A program made the position numbers and the translations under genes. This document shows, one piece after another, positions 37,731 to 44,916 of a stretch of 64,000 nucleotides of DNA. This DNA comes from Cryobacterium sp. PH31-AA6 (GTDB taxonomy: Bacteria; Actinomycetota; Actinomycetes; Actinomycetales; Microbacteriaceae), in the NCBI RefSeq assembly GCF_030063195.1, contig NZ_JASISS010000001.1, forward strand, positions 124,001 to 188,000, given 5' to 3'. The notes under the pieces are model-generated. The model saw only the letters and a list, made by a program, of their open reading frames with translations. It searched no databases and was not told the DNA's origin. Each line of letters starts with the position of its first letter. The first letter of the stretch is position 1.

Positions 37731-40136
37731 GTGGTCCGATTGAAATCCAGTGCGCGGAATCTGCGTTCGGAGTTGATGGTTTCCAAGGGCTGGCTGCAGG
37801 GCGTCGCCCTGGTGATGATCTTCGGCTTCGCGGTGATGGGGTTCCTTGCCGCGATGACCTACACCGACTCGATGCCGCAGCCCAGGCAGGTCGTCGATGC
37901 ACAGGGCGCCGTCGTCTTCACCGGTGCGGAGATCACCGCGGGGCAGCAGACCTTCGTGGCGCGCGGCCTGCAGGAGTACGGCTCCATCGTCGGCCACGGC
38001 GGCTACCTCGGCCCGGACTACACCGCCGACTACCTCCGCCGCTCCGCGACCTTCGTACTCGACGCGCTGACCGAATCGGGAATCCAGGACCCGCACGGCG
38101 CCCTCGTCGAGATGATGCGCACCAACCGGTACGACAAGGACACCGGTGACCTCGTCTTCACCGATCTTCAGATCCAGGCCTTCGAGGCCGTACAGCAGCA
38201 CTACGCCGACTTCTTTGGCACTCCGACGACGGAGAACGGCCTGCTCCCCAGCGTCATCACCGATCCGGCCGACATTCACAACCTGACCGCGTTCATCGCG
38301 TGGACCTCGTGGGGCGCTGTCGCGGAACGGCCCGGACACGACTATTCGTACACGAACAACTGGCCGGCCGAGCCCCTCGTCGACAACGGCCCGACGGCGG
38401 ACATCATCGTCTGGAGCGGACTGTCCCTGGTCTCCCTGATGGTGGCCCTCGGAGGCCTGTTCGCACTGTACGGGCGTTGGAGCAAGCGGATGGGCTGGCA
38501 GCACGGCGAGGAAACCCCGCCGTTGTCCTTCCGCCAGCCCGGAACGGTCAAGGTGACGCCCGCGCAATCGGCGACAGCCTGGTTCTTCTTCGTGGTCGCG
38601 CTGATGTTCCTCGCGCAGGCCTTCCTCGGTGCCGCGGTGGAGCATTACCGGGTCGATCTGGAGGGCTTCTTCGGGCTCGACCTGGCGCAGCTGCTGCCGA
38701 TCAACCTTGCCCGCACCTGGCACGTTCAGCTCTCCCTGCTCTGGACCGCCGCCTCGTTCCTCGCCGCCGGAATCTTCCTGGCCCCGTACATCTCCGGCCA
38801 TGAACCCAAGAGACAGCACTGGCTGGCCTATGGCCTGCTCGGCGCGCTCGCCCTCGTCGTGGTCGGTTCGCTGACCGGCGAGGCCCTGAGCATCTTCGGG
38901 TTCCAGGGCGCCAAGGATTCTCCGTTCTGGGGCATGCAGTGGGAGTACATCGACTTGCCGAAGTTCTGGCAGGGGCTGCTGACCGTGGGTCTCTTCCTCT
39001 GGATCGCGATCATCTACCGGGGGATCCGTGCCCGGCTGAAGTCGGAACACCGGTTCAACCTGCCGTGGTTGTTCTTCTACTCCGGCCTGGCCATCCCGGC
39101 CTTCTACGCGGTCGGCATGCTCGCCGGCACCGAGGTCACCCTCAGCGTCGCCGAGTTCTGGCGGTTCTGGGTCGTGCATCTCTGGGTCGAGGACTTCCTC
39201 GAACTGTTCACCACGGTGATGGTGGCCTACATCTTCGTCATGCTCGGCGTGGTGCACCGCAAGATCGCGATGCAGATCATCCTGCTCGACGTGATTCTGT
39301 ATTCCGCCGGCGGCATTCTGGGCACCATGCACCACCTGTACTTCTCCGGCACCCCGGTCGAGCACATGGCGCTGGGTGCGTTCTTCTCCGCTCTGGAGGT
39401 CATTCCGTTGACCTTCCTGACGGTCGAGGCCTGGAGCTTCCTGCAACTCGGGGCCAGGCAGCAATCGCGCAGCTCCGCCCCGTTCCCGCATCGCTGGTCG
39501 GTCATGTTCCTCGTGGCCGTCGGCTTCTGGAACTTCCTTGGCGCCGGCGTCTTCGGGTTCCTGATCAACCTGCCGATCGTCTCCTACTACGAGATCGGTA
39601 CGGCCCTCACCGCCAACCACGCGCACGCCTCCATGATGGGCGTCTACGGGATGATGGGCGTCGGCCTGTCCTTGTTCGCCCTGCGCTACCTGATTCCGGC
39701 CAAGCGCTGGCCGGACAGGCTGGCCAAGATCTCGTTCTGGTCGCTCAACATCGGGTTGGCCTGGATGACCTTCGCCACCCTGTTGCCGCTCGGTGTGCTG
39801 CAGTTGTGGCACTCCGTGAACGATGGCTACTTCGAGGCCCGAAGCATGAACTTCATCACGGGCACCGGTAACACGGTGCTGGAGTGGTTGCGGATGCCTG
39901 GTGATCTGGTCTTCATCTTCGGGGGAGTCGTTCCGTTCGTCTGGATCGCCTGGCTCGGCGTGCGGTACCGGATCAAGGGCACCACCCAGGACGTCCCGAT
40001 GGAGGCGCTGTTCGTGGAGGAGCAGCCGGTGCCGGCCGTCGGCGTGGACGACGCGCCCGACTCCGGCTACGGGGCGCTCTATCGGCCCCGCAGCACCGAC
40101 GAGGCCGGCGGACCGGGCCCGATCGGGGGCGCATGA
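37731..40136 (+). CDS. norB: quinol-dependent nitric oxide reductase (qNOR)
   Basis: The GTG at 37731 follows AAAGGGG and starts an 801-residue protein. The N terminus has one membrane helix and a periplasmic cytochrome-c-like fold lacking a CxxCH haem motif, as in qNOR (GQQTFVARGLQEYGSIVGHGGYLGPDYT). Fourteen or so helices follow, including NLARTWHVQLSLLW, HLWVEDFLELFTTVMVAYIF, GTMHHLYFSG and NHAHASMMGVYGMMG, which supply the haem and FeB histidines and the conserved Glu residues. It reduces NO to N2O using quinol directly, so no norC is needed. It is the first gene of a four-gene unit. Confidence 0.95.
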   Translation: MVRLKSSARNLRSELMVSKGWLQGVALVMIFGFAVMGFLAAMTYTDSMPQPRQVVDAQGAVVFTGAEITAGQQTFVARGLQEYGSIVGHGGYLGPDYTADYLRRSATFVLDALTESGIQDPHGALVEMMRTNRYDKDTGDLVFTDLQIQAFEAVQQHYADFFGTPTTENGLLPSVITDPADIHNLTAFIAWTSWGAVAERPGHDYSYTNNWPAEPLVDNGPTADIIVWSGLSLVSLMVALGGLFALYGRWSKRMGWQHGEETPPLSFRQPGTVKVTPAQSATAWFFFVVALMFLAQAFLGAAVEHYRVDLEGFFGLDLAQLLPINLARTWHVQLSLLWTAASFLAAGIFLAPYISGHEPKRQHWLAYGLLGALALVVVGSLTGEALSIFGFQGAKDSPFWGMQWEYIDLPKFWQGLLTVGLFLWIAIIYRGIRARLKSEHRFNLPWLFFYSGLAIPAFYAVGMLAGTEVTLSVAEFWRFWVVHLWVEDFLELFTTVMVAYIFVMLGVVHRKIAMQIILLDVILYSAGGILGTMHHLYFSGTPVEHMALGAFFSALEVIPLTFLTVEAWSFLQLGARQQSRSSAPFPHRWSVMFLVAVGFWNFLGAGVFGFLINLPIVSYYEIGTALTANHAHASMMGVYGMMGVGLSLFALRYLIPAKRWPDRLAKISFWSLNIGLAWMTFATLLPLGVLQLWHSVNDGYFEARSMNFITGTGNTVLEWLRMPGDLVFIFGGVVPFVWIAWLGVRYRIKGTTQDVPMEALFVEEQPVPAVGVDDAPDSGYGALYRPRSTDEAGGPGPIGGA

Positions 40137-40954
40137 TGGGCCCGATCGACCCGGAAGTCTGGTTCGCGCTGGCCTACGGCGGCTTCCTGCTGCTCGTGGC
40201 CCACACGCTCGACATCCTGGCCCGGCGCACGGCGACGAGCACCACCAGTGCTCGTTCCGGCGGGTTCAGCTACCACGAGGACCATGACGCATGGAAGTGT
40301 TCAGAGGACCAGTGGCTCTGGCCGATCTCCTTCGACCCGGAAAACCGGGTGACCCGCTATCGCGCGTCGCCCACGGTCTGCAATCCGTGTCCGGTCAAGT
40401 ACGGCTGCACTACCGGCCACTCAGGGCGGGAGGTCGTGCGCAATATCGACTCCTGGCCCAGCTCGGAGGCGGAGCGATTCCACCGCGGGATCGCCTGCGC
40501 CGTGGTGGTGCTCGGAGTCGTCTGGCCCCTCGCCGTCATGTTCCAGGGGCGAAGCCCCCTGGAGCTGACGGTGCTGGGGGCGGCGGCGGTCGCCATTCTG
40601 GCGGGAAGCTGGCCGCTCTGGTCACACCTGCGCCGTGCCCCAGCACGGTTCCCCGACCACCTGAAGACCGAGGGCCTCGACGAGAGCGTCGCGGCCCGCG
40701 CAATCACGGCCGCTGCTGAACTCGCCAGGCAGAGCGGGTACGGCAGCATCAGGAAGACGGGACCGCGACCGGTACAGATCGAACCGTACGCGAGTTCCAG
40801 ACCGGCATCGGACGACGATTCCGGATCAGGCACGACGAAGGGAAACACAGTGCGCGCCGCATTCTCGGCCCGGTGGGCCGAACTCGAGAAGGAAGCCGAC
40901 CCGGCAGGCACCGTGCCCACCGACGACTGGAGCCGAAGGGTGAACCCATCATGA
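40133..40954 (+). CDS. uncharacterised membrane protein with four-cysteine motif, behind norB
   Basis: The 273-residue protein overlaps norB by four bases. A first helix (residues 8-28) is followed by a soluble loop with aromatic- and Cys-rich sequence: Cys56 in DAWKCSEDQWLWPISF, then Cys83, Cys86 and Cys92 in TVCNPCPVKYGC, followed by His96. Two more helices lie near 118-138 and 142-165, with a soluble tail. Four cysteines in C-x26-C-x2-C-x5-C spacing could bind an Fe-S cluster or zinc. I recognise no named family. Coupling to qNOR suggests a maturation or electron-transfer role, which is inference. Confidence 0.75.
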   Translation: MMGPIDPEVWFALAYGGFLLLVAHTLDILARRTATSTTSARSGGFSYHEDHDAWKCSEDQWLWPISFDPENRVTRYRASPTVCNPCPVKYGCTTGHSGREVVRNIDSWPSSEAERFHRGIACAVVVLGVVWPLAVMFQGRSPLELTVLGAAAVAILAGSWPLWSHLRRAPARFPDHLKTEGLDESVAARAITAAAELARQSGYGSIRKTGPRPVQIEPYASSRPASDDDSGSGTTKGNTVRAAFSARWAELEKEADPAGTVPTDDWSRRVNPS

Positions 40955-41757
40955 CCCCGTGGCTGATCGTGCCGGTCGTGCTCTTCGTTCTCCTGGTCGT
41001 CTGGCTGCTGGCATCCTTCAAGATCCTCCAGGAGTACGAGCGAGGGGTCACCTTCCGCTTCGGTCGGCTCCGGCCCGTTCTCCAGCCCGGGGTGCAGCTG
41101 ATCTTTCCCGGCATCGACAAGATGGTGCGGGTCGACCTCCGGATCGTGACGCTGACGATTCCGCCGCAGGACGTCATCACCAAGGACAATGTGCCGGCGA
41201 GGGTCAATGCCGTGGTGCTCTTCCAGGTCACCGACCCGGTGCGATCGGTGATGGCGGTCGAGAACCATGCCGTCGCCACCTCGCAGATGGCGCAGACCAC
41301 CCTGCGCTCCGTGGTGGGCCGTGCCGATCTGGACACGCTGCTGGCCCACCGTGCCGACCTGAACGAGGACCTCGCCCGCAGCATCAATGCCCAGACCGAA
41401 CCCTGGGGCGTGCAGGTCAAGGTCGTCGAGATCAAGGACGTCGAGATTCCGCAGGCGATGCAGCGGGCCATGGCGCGTGAAGCTGAGGCCGAGCGCGAGC
41501 GCAGGGCCAAGATCATCAACGCTCGCGGTGAGCTGCAGGCGTCGGAGGAGCTCGGTCAGGCGGCGGAGATCCTCAGCCGCAATCCCGCCTCGCTCCAACT
41601 CCGCTACCTGCAGACGCTGCTCGAGCTCGGCGCCGACCACAACTCCACGGTGGTGTTCCCGCTCCCGATGGACATCATCGGACCGTTCCTGAACAAGGTT
41701 CCGCAGTGGCTCGACCAACAGGGGGCCGCCACCCAGAAAACGGAGATGAAGCCATGA
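40951..41757 (+). CDS. SPFH/band 7 (slipin/stomatin-like) protein
   Basis: The start is the ATG at 40951, overlapping the previous stop. The 268-residue protein has an N-terminal membrane anchor (PWLIVPVVLFVLLVVWLLASF) and a band 7 domain (residues about 25-200). Characteristic segments are EYERGVTFRFGRLRPVLQPGVQLIFPGID, TKDNVPARVNAVVLFQVTDP and ALARA-like MQRAMAREAEAERERRAKIINA. Slipins form large membrane-attached oligomers that organise or protect membrane complexes. Placement directly after norB and the Cys-motif protein suggests scaffolding of the NO reductase. Neighbours overlap on both sides. Confidence 0.9.
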   Translation: MTPWLIVPVVLFVLLVVWLLASFKILQEYERGVTFRFGRLRPVLQPGVQLIFPGIDKMVRVDLRIVTLTIPPQDVITKDNVPARVNAVVLFQVTDPVRSVMAVENHAVATSQMAQTTLRSVVGRADLDTLLAHRADLNEDLARSINAQTEPWGVQVKVVEIKDVEIPQAMQRAMAREAEAERERRAKIINARGELQASEELGQAAEILSRNPASLQLRYLQTLLELGADHNSTVVFPLPMDIIGPFLNKVPQWLDQQGAATQKTEMKP

Positions 41758-42017
41758 CTGACGCCGAAGTGACTGACACCCAGGTGCTGGACCGCGCCCG
41801 CTGCATCCGCTGGATGCTGATCGGAGCGTTCGTGGGCATCTTCGCCCCGATCGCCGGCTTCCTCGGCGGCTCCACCGTCAGCGCCGACCGGCTCGTGGCC
41901 GGCCTGGAGCCGTTGTTCGTCTGGCTGTTCGTCGGCATGATGGTCGGCGGCATCGGCGTGGTCATCGGCGTCATCGGCGCCCTGCGCTGGGTGAAGGGCA
42001 AGTACCACCTCGAGTGA
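41754..42017 (+). CDS. small two-helix membrane protein of the norB operon
   Basis: The ATG at 41754 overlaps the SPFH gene stop by four bases. The 87-residue protein has a short soluble N terminus with one Cys (RARCIRWML) and two hydrophobic helices (LIGAFVGIFAPIAGFLGG and FVWLFVGMMVGGIGVVIGVIGAL). It ends in a basic, hydrophilic tail. I know no family for it. Its size and position fit an accessory subunit of the membrane NO reductase or its SPFH partner. Confidence 0.75.
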   Translation: MTDAEVTDTQVLDRARCIRWMLIGAFVGIFAPIAGFLGGSTVSADRLVAGLEPLFVWLFVGMMVGGIGVVIGVIGALRWVKGKYHLE

Positions 42018-42041
42018 TCATGTCGACACCGCGTGAAGGAC

Positions 42042-42075
42042 GAAGGGCCCGACCGGATATCCGGCCGGGCGCTTC
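42042..42075. terminator. bidirectional terminator between norB operon and radical SAM gene
   Basis: GCCCGACCGG (42047-42056) and CCGGCCGGGC (42061-42070) pair around an ATAT loop with one mismatch, extended by GAAG/CTTC arms. It lies between convergent genes and so can serve both. Confidence 0.75.
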
Positions 42076-42092
42076 TGCGTGAGCCGAACTGC

Positions 42093-43247
42093 TCAGGCGA
42101 TGCTGGGCTGATAGCCGCAGCTGGGGTCCTCGGCGAGGGGATCCCCGGTCACGGCGTACGCGTGCGACCGGGAGCCGCCGCAGACGGTGCGGAACTCGCA
42201 CTGACCACACCGGCCCCCGAATAGATCGGGAGTGCGCAGCTCCTGGAGTAGCTGCGCCTCCCGATAGATTTCGGGGAAGGGCTTGTCGTGAACAGACCCT
42301 ACGGAGACGGGCAGGAACCCGCTCGGGTAGACGAGGCCGACATGGTCGACGAAGGCGAAGCCGCGACCGGAGTTCACGTCGATCGGCGGCCGTGGCTTTC
42401 GCCGTCGGGGCTCGTCCCCGGTCAGCAGCCCCTCGGCGGCTGCCCGCAGGGCGGCGCGGAGTGGACCGACCGGGAATGCGGCATCCAGGTCATCGACCCC
42501 TGCCCGCTGAAGGGCGATGCGCCGGTAGTGCGGCGCCTCGGTGGTCTTGATCGCGACCAGCTCGGAAACGTCGTGCAGCCAGTGCAGAACCTCCTCCTCC
42601 TCGTCAGCGGTCAGGGCGTTCAGGAGCTTGCCCCGGCCGGTCGGCACCAGGAAGAAGACGCTCCACAGTGTGGTGCCGAGCTCGAGCACGGTCTTGAGAA
42701 TGCCCGGCAGTTCGTGCACGGTGTCCCGGGTGACGGTCGTGTTGATTTGCAGGCGGTAGCCGACGTCGCGCACCATCCTGGCCGCGATCATGGTGTCATC
42801 GAAAACACCGTTCACGCCACGGAACGCATCGTGGGTGGCGGCGGATGCGCCGTCGAGCGAGAGCGAGACCGCCTTGGCGCCGGCCTCGTGCAGCAGGGCC
42901 AGCACCTCCCGGGTCAGGCGCGGGGTGACCGAGGGGGACAGGGCCATGCTCAGGCCGAGACCCGTGCCGTGGGCGACGAGCTCGGGCAGGTCAGGGCGTT
43001 CGAACGGATCACCACCGGTGAGCACGACCAGCGGGCGCGGAGTGCCGAACGAGGCCAGGTCGTCGAGGAGTTTGTAGCCCTGCTCGGTGCTCAGTTCGAA
43101 CGGGTTGCGGCTGCGGATCGCGTCGGCCCGGCAGTGCGTGCAGACCAGCTGGCAGGCGCGGGTGACCTCCCAGATCACAATGAAGGGGCGTTCGCCGGCA
43201 TCGTGATGCATGAGCCGGATCGGTCGTTTGGCTGGTGACAAGGTCAC
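42093..43247 (-). CDS. radical SAM/SPASM enzyme
   Basis: The start is taken as the GTG at 43247 (VTLSPAKRPIRLMHHDAGERP), with AGAGGA upstream, giving 384 residues; the frame stays open further. The radical SAM cluster motif is Cys32, Cys36 and Cys39 in TRACQLVCTHCRADA, followed by LTGGDPFERPDL. The C terminus is a SPASM-type Cys cluster (GGRCGQCEFRTVCGGSRSHAY ... DPSCGY). It resembles the TIGR04053-type and NirJ/AhbD haem-pathway enzymes. A haem d1 pathway is not expected because nitrite reduction here uses NirK, so haem or peptide modification is possible. It is divergent from the first regulator gene. Confidence 0.82.
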   Translation of the reverse strand: MTLSPAKRPIRLMHHDAGERPFIVIWEVTRACQLVCTHCRADAIRSRNPFELSTEQGYKLLDDLASFGTPRPLVVLTGGDPFERPDLPELVAHGTGLGLSMALSPSVTPRLTREVLALLHEAGAKAVSLSLDGASAATHDAFRGVNGVFDDTMIAARMVRDVGYRLQINTTVTRDTVHELPGILKTVLELGTTLWSVFFLVPTGRGKLLNALTADEEEEVLHWLHDVSELVAIKTTEAPHYRRIALQRAGVDDLDAAFPVGPLRAALRAAAEGLLTGDEPRRRKPRPPIDVNSGRGFAFVDHVGLVYPSGFLPVSVGSVHDKPFPEIYREAQLLQELRTPDLFGGRCGQCEFRTVCGGSRSHAYAVTGDPLAEDPSCGYQPSIA

Positions 43248-43372
43248 GGGTGTCCTCTGCTCTGGGTCGGCCGCGAGGCCGCCGATGGTGCTGCGGAGGA
43301 GAAATGGGTGGTGTCGAGCGCGTCGGGGTCTCCTGACAGGTCTGCGCCAGAGGCGGAATCCCGCCCTCATTT

Positions 43373-43398
43373 GTTTTTACCATACTTATAGGGAAAAC
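43373..43398. promoter_or_regulatory. candidate operator between radical SAM and regulator genes
   Basis: GTTTTTACC and GGGAAAAC form an imperfect inverted repeat around ATACTTATA in a low-GC patch just before the regulator ATG at 43406. It could be an autoregulatory site for the cysteine-containing regulator. The divergent position would also affect the radical SAM gene. Confidence 0.4.
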
Positions 43399-43405
43399 TA
43401 ATTTC

Positions 43406-44128
43406 ATGCCGACCCAAGCGATCGATCCCCGCACCCACGCCGTGCTGTCCGGGATCAGCCGGGTGGCCGTTCTCGAGGTCCTTCGGGCCGGGACCGAGCC
43501 GCTGGACGTGTCGGCCATCGCGGGCCAGGTGGGGCTCCACCCCAACACGGTTCGATCACACCTCGACCGGCTGGTGAGCGTCGGGCTCGTGGAGGAGGCC
43601 GCCGAAGCGCGCGTGAGACCCGGCCGGCCCCGGCTGCTCTACAGGGCAACGGTGCCGGTGGAGGAGGCCCCCGAGGACTCCTACCGGCTGCTGGCCGGCA
43701 TCCTCGCGGGTGGTCTGGCCGGCGGCCCCGCGTCGGGCGCCGAGGCCGCGGTGGCCGCGGGGCGGCGCTGGGGTGGCGGGCTTGTCCTCGAGCCGCTCGC
43801 GCCCCTCGAGGCGGACGCGGCAACCCGGCGCATCGTCGAGATTCTCGGCGAGGTCGGCTTCTCGCCGAAGGTCGGCGAGCGGCAATCGACGCCGGAGGCC
43901 GACGTGGACGCAGGTTCGCACGTCCTGATCGAACTCCACCGCTGCCCGTTCCTCGATGTGGCCAGGGAACACCCCGACATCGTCTGTTCGGTGCACCGAG
44001 GACTCATGGAAGGCGCCCTCGAGCGCCTGCAGGCGCCCGGAGTCGGCGTGACCCTCGAACCGTTCGCGCGGCCCAGCGTCTGCCTCCTCCACCTCACCAC
44101 ACCCGCGGCGATCCCCACCGACGGGTAG
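43406..44128 (+). CDS. HTH regulator with SufR-like cysteine motif, first of two
   Basis: The 240-residue protein has an N-terminal winged helix-turn-helix (residues about 15-80) of the MarR/ArsR/SufR kind, with VSAIAGQVGLHPNTVRSHLDRLVSVGLVEE and an RPGRPRLLY wing. The C-terminal domain carries Cys180 and Cys194 in HRCPFLDVAREHPDIVCSVHRGLMEG and Cys226 in PSVCLLHL. In SufR-type regulators three such cysteines hold an Fe-S cluster that senses oxygen, redox or NO. It is encoded just before a paralogue and narG, so control of nitrate or NO respiration is likely (inference). Confidence 0.82.
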   Translation: MPTQAIDPRTHAVLSGISRVAVLEVLRAGTEPLDVSAIAGQVGLHPNTVRSHLDRLVSVGLVEEAAEARVRPGRPRLLYRATVPVEEAPEDSYRLLAGILAGGLAGGPASGAEAAVAAGRRWGGGLVLEPLAPLEADAATRRIVEILGEVGFSPKVGERQSTPEADVDAGSHVLIELHRCPFLDVAREHPDIVCSVHRGLMEGALERLQAPGVGVTLEPFARPSVCLLHLTTPAAIPTDG

Positions 44129-44161
44129 CGGTTCACCATCTGAAAAGGAGATGATTGCGCA

Positions 44162-44839
44162 ATGACGTCGACTCACCCCGCGTCGAGCTACCGCACGCTC
44201 GCCTCGTTCAGCAGGATCCAACTGCTGTTCTTCCTGCAGCAACGCGGAACCATGACGGTGGGTGACCTGGCCGAGGCCAGTGGGCTGCACCACAACACGA
44301 CCCGGGAGCACCTGCACCGATTGATCGGTGACGGTTTCGTCACCTGCACGCCCGAGGCCAAGGACTGCAAGGGGCGTCCGAGGATGCTCTACAGCGCCTC
44401 GGCCGGCCAGGCCGACGGCGACGACCCCGTTCGGGCGCAGAAGGCCGAGGCCGCCGAACTCCACGGCGACCAGGTGCGCCGGATGCTGCGGGTCGAGGCC
44501 GTCATCCACTCGCCGCTGCAACGGCAGCTGGACGCCCTCGACGACCACCTGGACGAGTCAGGATTCGACGCGACCCTCGATGTCGACGGAGAACACGTGC
44601 ACCTGCACGAATGCCCGTACATCGACATGGTCAGGCTGCATCCCGAGGTTTGCCGCGTGCACTTCGGACTGCTGAAGGGCCTGCTCGAGGTGACCCGCGG
44701 TCCGCTCAGCGCGGACGCCCTGCACCCGCTGGTCGAAGAGAACACCTGCACCCTCGACCTGCACCGGTCCGACGAGGAACCGGTATTCGCACCCCGACCG
44801 GAGCCGGCAATCATTTATCACGGTGTTTCCGGCTTGTAG
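44162..44839 (+). CDS. HTH regulator with SufR-like cysteine motif, second of two
   Basis: The 225-residue protein follows a strong AAAAGGAG site. Its winged helix (MTVGDLAEASGLHHNTTREHLHRLIGDGFV and KGRPRMLY) parallels the first regulator. Cys151 and Cys164 lie in ECPYIDMVRLHPEVCRVHFGLLKG and Cys196 in ENTCTLDL, the same arrangement with one residue less between the first two. Two extra Cys (62, 69) sit near the wing. It reads directly into narG 78 bases downstream, making it a probable cluster-based switch for narGHJI. Confidence 0.82.
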   Translation: MTSTHPASSYRTLASFSRIQLLFFLQQRGTMTVGDLAEASGLHHNTTREHLHRLIGDGFVTCTPEAKDCKGRPRMLYSASAGQADGDDPVRAQKAEAAELHGDQVRRMLRVEAVIHSPLQRQLDALDDHLDESGFDATLDVDGEHVHLHECPYIDMVRLHPEVCRVHFGLLKGLLEVTRGPLSADALHPLVEENTCTLDLHRSDEEPVFAPRPEPAIIYHGVSGL

Positions 44840-44916
44840 CCCTTTTTCCGGCCGGTGAGACTGAACCCCAAGGTGGTTGTCGCCGTGGCGACCCCGGGCA
44901 GTGCAAGGGGTACGCA

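Noticed and set aside
42093..43247. Radical SAM gene as nirJ of haem d1 synthesis
   Set aside because: No other haem d1 genes and no cytochrome cd1 nitrite reductase are present; nitrite reduction here uses copper NirK.
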